From NCBI GenBank assembly GCA_963826505.1, contig CAWGXG010000008.1, forward strand, positions 992,001 to 1,056,000: 64,000 nucleotides of DNA. The letters are read 5' to 3'. Origin of the DNA: CAWGXG01 sp963826505. GTDB lineage: Bacteria; Chloroflexota; Anaerolineae; Aggregatilineales; Aggregatilineaceae. The notes beneath the pieces are model-generated. The model ran no database searches, was not told where the DNA came from, and worked only from the letters and a program-made list of their open reading frames with translations. Shown one piece after another: positions 26,856 through 36,738 of the stretch. The translations under genes were made by a program, and so were the position numbers. Numbering within the stretch: the first letter of the stretch is position 1; the number at the start of each line of letters is the position of its first letter.

Positions 26856-29800
26856 TTTAGGAGCGAGCGAGGACCGGCTTTCGGGCGATACGGCAATTGA
26901 AACATCATTGCCGGCCGAACCGCTGATACTCCAGGCCTCTTCTGGAACTGTGCTGCCAATTGATCCCTGCCTAACCTGTGATGCTCGAATCGTATGTGTA
27001 GAATCACTGAAATTAGGCTGGCATCAAGCTGAAGTTCGTAGTGTCCCCCGGCCGGCTTCGAATTTTCCACTTCAAGGGCATACGGTCCGCTGCTTGGCAA
27101 CACCACGCTTATACGACCTCCTTGTTCGCCAATTACTTGTGCAGATTGTTGAACTGCAGGTTGCCCATTCAGGCTTTCTGATTGCCAATCTGCCTTGATC
27201 AACGTGATAAACGGAGTCGCTGTGGCGTCGTCTCCGCTCAGAGTTATCGTTACCGCGTCACCCTGTTGCCCCTGAAACAACCAGATATCACCGGAATCAT
27301 CAGGGAACAAGGTCCCTCGAACCGTCTCACCATAGTTGATAACCGCTCCCATCGAACGGGCATGTGTTGCTTCAAGCGTCACGGTGATTTCGTAAGCAGT
27401 TTCTCCCTGATAACTCTCGTCAGGATTTCCGACTACAACCGCATAATGCCCGGTGACGCCCAATTCCACGTGTTCAAGGCGGGCGATGGAATCTCCCCGT
27501 TCGCTAAGTGTGGTACCCAAGACTTGTCCGTTCTTGTCACGAAGCTGAAAGCCTATGAACGCGTCGTCACCGCGAATGCGCTCTACTGACACACTGACGA
27601 CATCGCTTTGTGACCCAGCAAATACCCAAGTGTCCAGAAAATCAGTTCCCGTTAAGGTCTTGCCACGAGTCTCCCCATATTGCAGTATGTTGCCGCTATC
27701 TCCCAGTGCACTCGTATCGCGCGCGAGATCTATGCGGTATGAGGACTGAACGCGCTGGCCTCCTGTGATAACAATCTGATAAACTCCCAATCGGGGCAAA
27801 ATTACATCATTCAATACCAGTTCTAACTGGCCCAGTTGACCTTCTCGCCGCAAAAACGGATGACCAGCGCTATCGGAGATTTCGACAGCAAACGGTGCGG
27901 GCATACGACCCTCGAATGGCTGGACTCGGACTGTGATGCGTTCTCCGGCCTGAGCTTGAAACAGCCAATGGTGGGAAGAGTTTGAAGTGCTAAGCACGGC
28001 AGTCTGTGGGCCGTTCAGCACACCCCCGCCACGTTCTGTCGATTGCTGCGCCGAAAGCAAATTCAAATGCAGGGAATAACGCCCGCTTTCAGTCTCAAGA
28101 CCGTCAGATTGTGTGACTGTTAGGCGGTAGACGCTATCTGCGGGGAGTAATACGTTATGCAAATCCGCGCTCATACAGGTGTTTGGACAATCTTCTTGAC
28201 CGAGAATTGTCCCGACAGCGTTTTCCAGCGTAATTTCGAAGAAACCGTTGCCTTCGGTCCGAGTCACTTGGGCCAGAATTTGGTCATCAGCGTGGCCATA
28301 AAACAAATAGCTCTCAGTAGGCAAGATCTGTCCGAGTAGTTCCCCGTAGACAGTGTCACCATACGCCATGACTTGTCCAGGAAGGACTACTGGCACGCTG
28401 CCGTCGATGTCCGTCACAGTCTCGATCCATAACGTATAATGCGTTCCTCGATCTATTCGAACCACAACCCCGTAATTCCCGCCTGTCGCGAACTGATGGG
28501 TCAGATAGGCGCTGGTAAAGTCGTGCTCGAACTTTTGAGCCACAACGCTCCCCGCCTGGTCGATCACTGTTATGTCCGGTCCGGCACCGTCTTCGAGGGC
28601 AATAACCGAGAAACTCAACATTTGCGCGGCCGTGACAGAAAATGTCCAGGCTTGGTATGGAATGGCGTCAGTAACTACGCCGCGCATTAACGTTTCAAAT
28701 TCTGCTGGGCGAGCACTTTGTATCACTGGGTCATCGGAAGAAATATACGGAGTAATGGTCTTGGAGATATCGATGCTCCTGGGATTGGGCACGGGCGTGA
28801 TCAAGGGCGCGATTGTTTCAGACGCATAGGCAGATAGCGCCGCCGTCTCCAGGTTTTGGGACGGCACCCACGCTACAGGCACTTTGGTGCTCGCGAAAAT
28901 GTGGTAAATGACTCGGCTTTGGGCTGCTTCAGGTGGAGCCACAAACACGCGGTAGTCTCCGCCGGCTCCGCTGGCGATTGTGAGCGGATTGGGCTCCTCA
29001 CTCTGTTGAGAAGATGCCGCGAGCAACCCATCGGGCCCGATGACGTTCACAACGGGTATTGGGCCGCCTTCGGGAACTGTGATATCAAGTGTGATAAGCG
29101 ACTCCGGCGGCGCATTGATAACCCATATATCCAATTCATCATCAGCTGTTAATACACCTTTCTTCAACTGATCGGGGGCAAGAACTCCCCCTTCATTAGG
29201 ATAGCCGTAAATTGAATAAGCTTGCGGCTGTTCTCCTGTAGGATCAAAAGCAACGACACGATACCGCCCCACATGATCGAGGTCGATCTCGATCACGGCC
29301 GTTCGCGTAAACGTGTCTGTCACGGCCACCGCCAGTGTCGTACCTTCGGGATCCTCGATAGCAAGTCCCGCGTTGCTTTTGCTATCATTTTGGATCATCT
29401 CAAAGCGCCACAGTCCGATGCGCGTAATGTCTAACTGCCAGCCGTCGCTAACTGCCGAAGCCAATTGTCCAACTGCGGCGTGCGTCCGGTCTGTCGGAAA
29501 TATCCCTGCAAACTGAGACTCGAAGCGCTGTTCGAAGGAACGGTAATGGACTCCGTTGAGGTCAACCTCTATTTGGTAATTGCCACTGGTCGCATGGGGC
29601 TTGAACAACACCTCGTACAAACCATCATTCTCAAGCGCCAACGACTGGCACAGGACGGTGTCCTGTACCGCTCTTTGAGCCAAGGGATCGCCGTCCGGCC
29701 CGAGAATTTGCAGTGTCCCATTCAGGACTGGCCCTTGAGGACTCAGCGAAAGAGTGATAAGGTCCCCCGTGTGCCCCGAAAAATACCAAGCCTGCTGCTG

Positions 29801-30976
29801 ATTTCCAAGCCACCGGGCAGTCTGCGGGATTCCATAACGTAGAGGACGGGATTCGCGTTTCTCTGTGGCCAACCAGTGAGCTGTCAACATAAAATCAGCA
29901 GAAGTAGTTGGGTTGAGACCAACTGAACTGACCTCAATAAGGGTTTCATTAGGGGACGAGATTGTTGTACTTGCCTGCAAAATTCCTACGCCCGAAAATG
30001 TATTCAGCAGCACCCCATTCGATCCGAGTATAGACGCAGTCCCAATGCGCGTGGGGTCGCTCATTTCCAGGGTAATCGCCAACACTCCACTGCCCGTCAG
30101 GCGGTACAAACTACTGGGCGCATCTACGGTCAAACGGCCGGGTTGCTGTGCTCCTGGCGTAATACTGAACGGCGTCGGCGCGCTGTCAGTTTCGCCTGCC
30201 TGACGCAGCGTCAACGATAACGTGTAATTTCCCCGTGTCTGACCGCTCTCACCCAGGTTCGGCCCCGCACGCCGCGCGACAACCGTATAGACGCCCGTCG
30301 ATGGGAGCTTCACAGCCAGTAGCGAGGCTGTCTGTGGCTGATCGGTAATGCCTCTCGCAAGCAGCGTATCGCCCAAAGGAGTTATTAGCGACACATACGG
30401 GTCCAGGTCCCCCGCTGTCGTTTGCATTGACACATCAATGATATCGCCCCGTGTGCCGTGAAATGACCAATTTTCCCGATAGTTGTCGTCATCGATTGCG
30501 CCGTCCAGCGCCCGCCCGTATACAAGGATTTTCCCTTCCGAAGCAGTCTGAAAGTCGGGTTGTTGAAGATCAATACCGAGTGCATAATGCCCAATCGTAT
30601 TGTCCCTTCCCGTTACGGAAATGGCATGAGGGCCACTGGTATGGAGGCTTGCTACGAACGAGGTTTCGGCCAAAGAAGGATCCGGCCAGGTCAAACTGAC
30701 GAGCAGGTTCTTATTAGGGTCAAGCAGCACGATAACGGGCAAGAAAGCCTCGTCCGAACGAGTGATGCGAATTTCAACGACGTCACCTTGCAGACCGTCA
30801 AACCCCCAAGTATCCGCTTCGTTAGGTTCTGTGACTTCTCCATTAACTGTTTCACCATACGTTAGACGCGGCCCTTGAGCAGCAACAAAGAAACGCGCCT
30901 GCGTCACGAATTTGCCAATCGTAAAGATAATCCCCACGGCCAGAACGATGTGTAGCAGTCGCTTTCTGCGCATCAT
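26711..30976 (-). CDS. PPC-repeat secreted protein, upstream part of a frameshifted gene
   Basis: 1421 aa. The start is ATG 30976 or the adjacent ATG 30973, which is better spaced from GGAG. An N-terminal signal or anchor (RKRLLHIVLAVGIIFTIGKF) is followed by about 11 PPC-like repeats (TYGETVNGEV...DTWGFDGLQGDVVEI; VYGRALDGAI...ENWSFHGTRGDIIDV; and so on). The last authentic residues are about GGHYELQLDAS. The remaining about 100 residues (VILHIRFEHHRLGRDQ...) are unlike PPC and read in the wrong frame. In the other frame the repeat continues without a break into the 1182-aa part. A shift of -1 (one missing base) between about 26,985 and 27,023 would restore a single protein of about 2,500 residues with roughly 22 repeats. 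It is divergent from the TPR/transmembrane gene. Confidence 0.85.
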   Translation of the reverse strand: MMRRKRLLHIVLAVGIIFTIGKFVTQARFFVAAQGPRLTYGETVNGEVTEPNEADTWGFDGLQGDVVEIRITRSDEAFLPVIVLLDPNKNLLVSLTWPDPSLAETSFVASLHTSGPHAISVTGRDNTIGHYALGIDLQQPDFQTASEGKILVYGRALDGAIDDDNYRENWSFHGTRGDIIDVSMQTTAGDLDPYVSLITPLGDTLLARGITDQPQTASLLAVKLPSTGVYTVVARRAGPNLGESGQTRGNYTLSLTLRQAGETDSAPTPFSITPGAQQPGRLTVDAPSSLYRLTGSGVLAITLEMSDPTRIGTASILGSNGVLLNTFSGVGILQASTTISSPNETLIEVSSVGLNPTTSADFMLTAHWLATEKRESRPLRYGIPQTARWLGNQQQAWYFSGHTGDLITLSLSPQGPVLNGTLQILGPDGDPLAQRAVQDTVLCQSLALENDGLYEVLFKPHATSGNYQIEVDLNGVHYRSFEQRFESQFAGIFPTDRTHAAVGQLASAVSDGWQLDITRIGLWRFEMIQNDSKSNAGLAIEDPEGTTLAVAVTDTFTRTAVIEIDLDHVGRYRVVAFDPTGEQPQAYSIYGYPNEGGVLAPDQLKKGVLTADDELDIWVINAPPESLITLDITVPEGGPIPVVNVIGPDGLLAASSQQSEEPNPLTIASGAGGDYRVFVAPPEAAQSRVIYHIFASTKVPVAWVPSQNLETAALSAYASETIAPLITPVPNPRSIDISKTITPYISSDDPVIQSARPAEFETLMRGVVTDAIPYQAWTFSVTAAQMLSFSVIALEDGAGPDITVIDQAGSVVAQKFEHDFTSAYLTHQFATGGNYGVVVRIDRGTHYTLWIETVTDIDGSVPVVLPGQVMAYGDTVYGELLGQILPTESYLFYGHADDQILAQVTRTEGNGFFEITLENAVGTILGQEDCPNTCMSADLHNVLLPADSVYRLTVTQSDGLETESGRYSLHLNLLSAQQSTERGGGVLNGPQTAVLSTSNSSHHWLFQAQAGERITVRVQPFEGRMPAPFAVEISDSAGHPFLRREGQLGQLELVLNDVILPRLGVYQIVITGGQRVQSSYRIDLARDTSALGDSGNILQYGETRGKTLTGTDFLDTWVFAGSQSDVVSVSVERIRGDDAFIGFQLRDKNGQVLGTTLSERGDSIARLEHVELGVTGHYAVVVGNPDESYQGETAYEITVTLEATHARSMGAVINYGETVRGTLFPDDSGDIWLFQGQQGDAVTITLSGDDATATPFITLIKADWQSESLNGQPAVQQSAQVIGEQGGRISVVLPSSGPYALEVENSKPAGGHYELQLDASLISVILHIRFEHHRLGRDQLAAQFQKRPGVSAVRPAMMFQLPYRPKAGPRSLLKWFYRTPTIIFFARPRVYPANPSRSLDAHSPQTGHTLLLLDDSWESMA

Positions 30977-31020
30977 ATCTCCGGTGTATTCATGTTTTGC
31001 CGCTCGTGGCGCATATTCTC

Positions 31021-31026
31021 ATTATA
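31021..31026 (-). promoter_or_regulatory. Candidate -10 box for the PPC gene
   Basis: Perfect TATAAT on the minus strand, 45 bp upstream of the PPC gene start. No convincing -35 hexamer was found at normal spacing. Confidence 0.35.
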
Positions 31027-31066
31027 GCCCACCTGGGCCGATTTTCACTTTGGCTTCGCAGTCGGC

Positions 31067-31094
31067 TTGCGTCGTGCCGCAGTCCGGATATAAT
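31067..31094 (+). promoter_or_regulatory. Predicted promoter of the TPR/acidic membrane protein
   Basis: TTGCGT (31067-31072) and TATAAT (31089-31094) with a 16-bp spacer, 52 bp upstream of the start codon. Confidence 0.5.
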
Positions 31095-31145
31095 GCATCT
31101 TAACCAACTCATCGTGTTGCGCGATGCACCGGAGGACGACAAAGA

Positions 31146-32348
31146 ATGGATGATACTCTGGAACAGCTCAGGCGTGCCTATAGATTGATTAGGCATGATC
31201 GGATCGATGAAGCGCAAGCGATCCTTCGTCCTCTTTTGGACGAGGTCCCAGATAATGTACATGCCTGGTGGTTAATGGCCCATGCGACACGCGACCGCGA
31301 CGAGATTCGACAGGCATTATCAACAGTTCTATCACTCGACCCACACTACGCCAATGCATCCAAAGCCTACGAGCTACTGTCCAATTTGGAACAGCGCTAT
31401 CCGTCTCCGGACGATCTTGTCGGCTTTGAGGGCCAGCCTACTGAGGAAGATCCGTTTGCGGTTTTGGAGGATGAGCCTTTTCTAGCTGAAGAGCCTTTTT
31501 CCGAAGATGAGCTTCGTATGGGGGCCATGGCGCGAGATGAATTTGATCTGGAGACAGATACCGAGTTTGAACGCGAAATCTTCTCCACAGATGTTTTTTC
31601 CGAAACGCCCGGTTCGGTGAACGCTTTCGTTGTGGACGACGAAGATCCGTTTGCCGATCTGGAAACAGACGCCTTTTTCACAGATGACGCTGAAGCAGAA
31701 ACGGAGGACGTTGCGGCCAACGCCCTTGCGGCAGACGACGAAGATTTGAGCACATTATTTGAAATTGACTCCGAGATGCTGGAGGATGAAGAATTACCTT
31801 CTGAATCCCAACCGACGATCCTCACGGAACGCGGTGGTCGTCGGCGATGGGTGTGGGCAATCCCGGTCATATTGTTGGTGGCGGTGTTGATCGTCGTCCT
31901 GGTGATTGTCTTGGGTTCTAAAGGTGGAGCCAAAGCCGCCGATCCGGGTCCGCTGGATGTTGTTGAAGCGCAATCAGATCAGGTTACGGCTGCGCTCAGC
32001 GCTGCTGAGACCGCGCTGCAAACTGCAAGCCTGGGCAATGAAGAACGCGCAGTTGTAGCCGAGAGCGAGTTGGGAAATACCCTTTTCGTGGAATTTTGTG
32101 TCACTCCTGGCACGAGCCTGGTATCTAGCGTGGAACAGGGCATGGCTATCGCTGCTCAGCAAGCGACCGCCGTGGAAAATGAATTGCCTGCGGTGGGCGT
32201 TTCAGTCAACCGCTGCCAAAGCGCACAGCACGACACACTCTATCGGGCGGTTGTTCCTGTTAGCGATGCCATCCGGTTCACTGCTGGTCAGTTGGGTCCG
32301 GCTGACGTGGGCATGGCAACCTTTCAATCATACTGGCAAACCTCCTGA
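31146..32348 (+). CDS. TPR-like / acidic linker / single-pass membrane protein of unknown function
   Basis: 400 aa with GGAGG at 31131-31135. Residues 1-80 are helical TPR-like (LEQLRRAYRLIRHDRIDEAQAILRPLL...HAWWLMAHATRD). Residues 80-225 are an extremely acidic, low-complexity linker (EEDPFAVLEDEPFLAEEPFSED). A basic patch GGRRRW precedes one transmembrane helix (about 233-255). The extracytoplasmic C-terminal domain (about 265-400) contains two cysteines that could form a disulfide. No enzyme motif is visible. It is divergent from the PPC gene and may share its regulatory region. The topology (cytoplasmic TPR, outer sensor-like domain) is inferred from charge bias. Confidence 0.75.
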   Translation: MDDTLEQLRRAYRLIRHDRIDEAQAILRPLLDEVPDNVHAWWLMAHATRDRDEIRQALSTVLSLDPHYANASKAYELLSNLEQRYPSPDDLVGFEGQPTEEDPFAVLEDEPFLAEEPFSEDELRMGAMARDEFDLETDTEFEREIFSTDVFSETPGSVNAFVVDDEDPFADLETDAFFTDDAEAETEDVAANALAADDEDLSTLFEIDSEMLEDEELPSESQPTILTERGGRRRWVWAIPVILLVAVLIVVLVIVLGSKGGAKAADPGPLDVVEAQSDQVTAALSAAETALQTASLGNEERAVVAESELGNTLFVEFCVTPGTSLVSSVEQGMAIAAQQATAVENELPAVGVSVNRCQSAQHDTLYRAVVPVSDAIRFTAGQLGPADVGMATFQSYWQTS

Positions 32349-32386
32349 TCTGACGATACGCTGGATTTTCGAATCTAGCGCTATCT

Positions 32387-34039
32387 TCACATAGTATTTG
32401 GTGAACTGAGGGGCAGCCAGATTGTGAAACGGCTGCCCTCGTTTTCTTCGCTCTCGACTGTTATCTCTCCGCCGTGGCCCTGGATGATGCCATAGGTGAC
32501 GGCCAATCCTAATCCCGTGCCCTGCTCTTTTGTTGAATAAAACGGCTCGAAAATCCGCGCCATGATTTCACCACCCATCCCATGACCGGTGTCATTCACT
32601 GTCAACAACACACCATCACGATCATTCGACGGATGCGTTTCAACCAAAATGCGTCCGCCTTCGGGCATAGCTTCAAAAGCGTTGAGAAGCAGGTTCAGGA
32701 TGACTTGTTTGAGTTGAACGGGATTACCGTCTAACAACGGCACGGGGTCTAACCGTGTCTCAATCTGGATGTGCGCCCGTTCTGTCTGCTTGTTCAACAA
32801 GACCAAGACTTCATTGACCAGCACGGGTAAATCGACTTGGACCTTATCACCTGTGGTTGGCCGTGCAAAATCGAGCAGCCGGGACACAATACTTTTGATA
32901 CGTTGCACTTCCATTTCAGCCACGCGCAACCCTTCAGGATCGACAGGCTCATCATTGTCAAGGTCTTCGATGGCGACTTCCAGGCAGTTCAATATGGGCT
33001 GCAAGGGGTTATTGACCTCGTGTGCAATTCCCGCTGAGAGACGACCCAAAGCAGCGAGCTTCTCGCTTTGTATCAACTTCTCCTGCATGTTTCTCAATTC
33101 TTGTGTGCGCGCCTCAACCATCGCTTCCAGGTTTTGTACATAGCCCTGCAGGGTGGCGTAAAGTTGTGCATTTCGCACTGCGAGCGCCGCCTGTTCACCG
33201 ATCGAGCGCAGCATGCGCAGTTTGTTTTCACCGAAATGGTCTGGTTCCTCATGTTCAACAGACAGAATGCCCAAGAGTTTTCCATGATGTTTCAAGGGTG
33301 CCGCCATTGCCGATCGAAAGCGCATATCCAAATCTGCATCCAGTTCGGAATTTTCGATCAATGCGGGTTCCTCACTGCGATAGACGAGCGCCGCCGCCGA
33401 TCCTTGTTCCTCGCTTAGCCGCATTTCCGATTCGCGCGGATCCCAAACAATGCCCTGAAGGTTCTGGCATAGAAGCAAATGGCGTTGTTCGTCGAACAAA
33501 TATAGAGTGATTCGTTCCGATTGAAATTCATCTCGGGCAATGGTCAGAATGCGTTCGGTGAGATCGCTTAGTCCCAGCTCTTCATTGAACTGGGCACCGA
33601 TTCGGGCCAGTGCTTCCAATTCTTCACTGCGCTTCTGGAGGCGATCCTCTAGCTGGCGCGCCCGCATTTTGCTGGTCGCACGCGCTAATAACTCGTGATA
33701 GTCATACGGTTTGCGGACATAATCATCCGCGCCGAGCTGCAACCCATGTGCGACATCAGATGGTTCGCGTGCTGCCGCAGTCACGAATATGACCGGAATG
33801 CGGGCCGTTTCTGGATTCTCGCGGAGACGTGCGGTGACTTCGAACCCATTGAGTCTGGGCATTTGCACATCTAGCAGGATTAGATCCGGTTTGAGCGTTC
33901 GCGCTTTTTCTAACGCTGAGATCCCATCTTTCGCGCTCTCTACGGCAAATCCATCGCGTTCAAGAATACGACGCAGCAGGAGGACGGCGTTTTGTTCATC
34001 ATCGGCAACCAACACGAGAGGTCTGTGTGACTCTTGCAT
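32387..34039 (-). CDS. Hybrid receiver-GAF-histidine kinase (cytoplasmic)
   Basis: 550 aa. An N-terminal receiver with phosphoacceptor Asp57 (LILLDVQMPRLNG) and KPYDYHELL is followed by a GAF domain (about 140-295), a coiled coil (about 298-328), an NtrB-type phosphoacceptor helix with His340 (AGIAHEVNNPLQPI), and an ATPase domain with N-box NLLLNAFEAM, DTGHGM and GTGLGLAVTYGI. It has no membrane segment. The receiver at the N-terminus means it can be switched by another kinase and then relay phosphate; partners are not encoded adjacently. It is convergent with the TPR/transmembrane gene. Confidence 0.93.
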   Translation of the reverse strand: MQESHRPLVLVADDEQNAVLLLRRILERDGFAVESAKDGISALEKARTLKPDLILLDVQMPRLNGFEVTARLRENPETARIPVIFVTAAAREPSDVAHGLQLGADDYVRKPYDYHELLARATSKMRARQLEDRLQKRSEELEALARIGAQFNEELGLSDLTERILTIARDEFQSERITLYLFDEQRHLLLCQNLQGIVWDPRESEMRLSEEQGSAAALVYRSEEPALIENSELDADLDMRFRSAMAAPLKHHGKLLGILSVEHEEPDHFGENKLRMLRSIGEQAALAVRNAQLYATLQGYVQNLEAMVEARTQELRNMQEKLIQSEKLAALGRLSAGIAHEVNNPLQPILNCLEVAIEDLDNDEPVDPEGLRVAEMEVQRIKSIVSRLLDFARPTTGDKVQVDLPVLVNEVLVLLNKQTERAHIQIETRLDPVPLLDGNPVQLKQVILNLLLNAFEAMPEGGRILVETHPSNDRDGVLLTVNDTGHGMGGEIMARIFEPFYSTKEQGTGLGLAVTYGIIQGHGGEITVESEENEGSRFTIWLPLSSPNTM

Positions 34040-34234
34040 AGAGAATTCTCCCGACTAGCGGCCTACTTAGACAGGCGTCCCAAATTCACCTGCATGTATG
34101 ATAATAGCACACCCATATTCAGGGAAATTCCGATAATGCAGGCAAAATTGAAGGACAATTCGGTTCGTGCTTAATTTCAATAGCGCGGTATGATAGAATT
34201 TCGGTGGTTTCCTAATGTAAGGGGTGCATGACGC

Positions 34235-35446
34235 ATGGACCGGACTGGAAAATCGAGGCGCTATCTGCTGGATGCTATTACCCGAGGAGTGCTCACGGGT
34301 TTGGTGCTCAGTATTGCTTTTCTGGCGGGTTTCATTGTGCGCGATCGCGTTCCTGTTACGGCACAAGAGCGTAGCAGCGAGCAGTTTCCTTTGCTTGATG
34401 AAGTGAAGAACCTGGTCGATGCGCATTATTTGCGTGAGCTTCCTCCCGAAAATCAATTGGTATACGCCGCGATTAGAGGTTATGTGGGCGAATTGAAGGA
34501 CCCTTATACCTTCTTTGTTGATCCTCCGGTCGCCCAAAATGAGTCGGAGGTCCTGGCCGGGCAATATGGTGGTATTGGCGTCCAGGTTAAACTGAACGAA
34601 CAGGGTCTGTTTGAGCTCTATCCTTTCCGAGATGGCCCAGCGGCAACGGCCGGTATCCCCGACGGGGCCGTTCTTACTGCTGTCGACGGAACGCCTATTC
34701 AATCTGGAGAACGATTGGACGTCGTGGATCGCTTGCTTCGTGGTGAAGTCGGTGATGGGCGCGGCGTAACCATCACTGTTCGCGACCCAAGTACCAATGC
34801 GGTAAGCGACTACAAGATCGAATTTGCAGTCGTCATGGTTCCTTCTGTTGTCTGGCGAACTCTGGTTGAAGAACCCTCATTCGGCTATATCCAGATCATC
34901 CGCTTCACTGCCAGAACGCCGGAAGAGCTGCAGACTGCGCTCACGGAACTGAAAGGTCAAGGAGTTGTCGCGCTGGTCCTCGACTTGCGCGGTAACTCGG
35001 GTGGATTGTTGCAGGAATCGGTGGAGGTCGCATCCGAGTTTCTTGACGGCGGCGTTGTATTCTACGAACGTACACGGGAAGATGAAACGGAGACAACGGC
35101 CTCTGCTGGCGGGCCGGGGCTCGATCTGCCGCTTGTGATTCTCGTCGATCATGGAACCGCCAGCGCTGCCGAGCTTGTGGCTGGGGCCGTTCAAGACCGG
35201 GGTCGCGGTATCTTGATCGGACAGACCACCTATGGAAAAGGATCTGTGCAGCTTATTTTCAGGTTGTCTGATGAATCCTCTATTCACATCACTTCGGCAG
35301 AATGGTTCACTCCTGCCCATCGGGCTATCAATGGCAACGGATTGAATCCCGACATTGAGATGATTCCTGCCGAAGACGGGCGTGATGTCGAGTTGGGCGA
35401 AGCGGTTCGCTATCTTCGCGCCCAACCTGCCGATTCTGACCAATAA
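34235..35446 (+). CDS. S41-family carboxy-terminal processing protease (first paralogue)
   Basis: 403 aa. An N-terminal membrane anchor or signal (about 15-35) is followed by a helical Ctp N-domain, a PDZ domain (about 100-190; GGIGVQV...DGAVLTAVDG) and the S41 catalytic domain. Catalytic Ser310 (HGTASAAE) and Lys335 (TYGKGSVQ) form the Ser-Lys dyad. It cleaves extracytoplasmic protein substrates from the C-terminus. It is followed 23 bp later by a second S41 protease and then smpB, suggesting an operon for protein quality control. The gene symbol is left blank because Ctp paralogues cannot be told apart. Confidence 0.93.
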   Translation: MDRTGKSRRYLLDAITRGVLTGLVLSIAFLAGFIVRDRVPVTAQERSSEQFPLLDEVKNLVDAHYLRELPPENQLVYAAIRGYVGELKDPYTFFVDPPVAQNESEVLAGQYGGIGVQVKLNEQGLFELYPFRDGPAATAGIPDGAVLTAVDGTPIQSGERLDVVDRLLRGEVGDGRGVTITVRDPSTNAVSDYKIEFAVVMVPSVVWRTLVEEPSFGYIQIIRFTARTPEELQTALTELKGQGVVALVLDLRGNSGGLLQESVEVASEFLDGGVVFYERTREDETETTASAGGPGLDLPLVILVDHGTASAAELVAGAVQDRGRGILIGQTTYGKGSVQLIFRLSDESSIHITSAEWFTPAHRAINGNGLNPDIEMIPAEDGRDVELGEAVRYLRAQPADSDQ

Positions 35447-35469
35447 CTGATGGACTGAAGGAAAGCCTG

Positions 35470-36738
35470 ATGTCAATGAATGCTCCCGTCTCCAATGGTT
35501 CAGAATCTTCGAGCGCTCATCCAAAACCGTTGCTCGATGTTCGCGTTCTGTTCCTGATCATTATTATTGCCAGTGTCGCATTCTTAGGCGGCGTCTTATA
35601 TTCCAACTCAACCGACTCGCCCCATGATAACCAGGACTTCAAGGTATTTTGGGAGGGTTGGGATATCTTGGACCAGGACTATTATTATCAGATGCCGGAA
35701 AACACCAGCCTGGTCTATGGAGCGCTCCAAGGGCTATTCGCGTCTGTAGGGGACCAGTATACGTTCTTTGACCCTCCCACTAAGGCCGAATATGCGCGTC
35801 AGGTTACGGCCGGTGAATTTGGTGGTATCGGAGCTTATGTAACTCAGAATTCTGACGGTCAGGTTGAAATCGTCTCTCCGTTTCCCGATTTTCCGGCCGA
35901 TCAGGCCGGTTTGAAGGCGGGCGATGTCATCTTGGAGGTCGACGGCACATCGATTCAGGGGATGTCTTTGACCGACGCGTTGAGTTTGTTACGCGGCGAG
36001 GTTGGTACACAGATGTCACTCACCATCGATCGCCCTTCTGATGGCACTCAGTTTACGGTGCAAGTCACGCGAGCCGTCGTTGAAATGCCCATCATCAATT
36101 CTCACATGTTCGGCGATGTGGGCTACGTGCGCCTGTATATCTTCAACGAAAAAGCGGTGCAATCTGTCCAGAATGAAGTGCAACAGATGCTTGATCAAGG
36201 CGCCCAGGCGTTGATACTCGACTTGCGCGGAAATCCCGGTGGGTTGCTCGACCAGGCGGTAGGCATCGGCGATCTCTTCCTCAATGCGGGTGTCGTGGTG
36301 ACCCAACGCAACCGTAACGGGCAAGAGATCGTATACCGTTCAAAGGACGGGGATCTCGCTGAGAACGTCCCAGTAATCGTGCTAATAGACGAAAACAGCG
36401 CGAGTGCGTCCGAAGTGGTGGCGGGTGCGCTGAGGGATAGAGGTCGCGCTGTGCTGGTGGGTCGCACCAGCTTTGGCAAAGGTTCAGTGCAATATGTGCA
36501 CGATCTGCCGGACGGTTCGCAGGTGCATGTGACAACCGCCCTTTGGTTCACGCCGGATGATATCGCGATTCAGGGTAAGGGCTTGACTCCTGACGTATCT
36601 GTGAAGGATCAGGAAAGCGCCAATCTCGACCAGGATCCGTTCATTGTGGCCGCGTTGGCCTATATCAAAGACAACCTGCTGACAGAATCGCCGTCAGCGA
36701 CTCCAGGAACAGGAATCAGTGATGGAAACCAATCGTAA
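35470..36738 (+). CDS. S41-family carboxy-terminal processing protease (second paralogue)
   Basis: 422 aa with GAAGGAAAG upstream. A transmembrane segment (about 25-45) is followed by a PDZ domain (about 115-200; GGIGAYV...GDVILEVDG) and the catalytic domain with Ser312 (NSASASE) and Lys337 (SFGKGSVQ). It shares its organisation with the preceding gene, so the pair likely arose by tandem duplication. The 3' end overlaps the smpB start by 17 bp. The C-terminal tail is Ser/Thr/Gly-rich. Confidence 0.93.
   Translation: MSMNAPVSNGSESSSAHPKPLLDVRVLFLIIIIASVAFLGGVLYSNSTDSPHDNQDFKVFWEGWDILDQDYYYQMPENTSLVYGALQGLFASVGDQYTFFDPPTKAEYARQVTAGEFGGIGAYVTQNSDGQVEIVSPFPDFPADQAGLKAGDVILEVDGTSIQGMSLTDALSLLRGEVGTQMSLTIDRPSDGTQFTVQVTRAVVEMPIINSHMFGDVGYVRLYIFNEKAVQSVQNEVQQMLDQGAQALILDLRGNPGGLLDQAVGIGDLFLNAGVVVTQRNRNGQEIVYRSKDGDLAENVPVIVLIDENSASASEVVAGALRDRGRAVLVGRTSFGKGSVQYVHDLPDGSQVHVTTALWFTPDDIAIQGKGLTPDVSVKDQESANLDQDPFIVAALAYIKDNLLTESPSATPGTGISDGNQS

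Noticed and set aside
31397..31933. 178-codon Ser-rich minus-strand frame
   Set aside because: It is the antisense shadow of the acidic Asp/Glu-rich linker of the TPR/transmembrane protein.
34067..34702. 211-codon minus-strand frame
   Set aside because: Overlaps the start of the S41 protease on the opposite strand and has no protein-family features.
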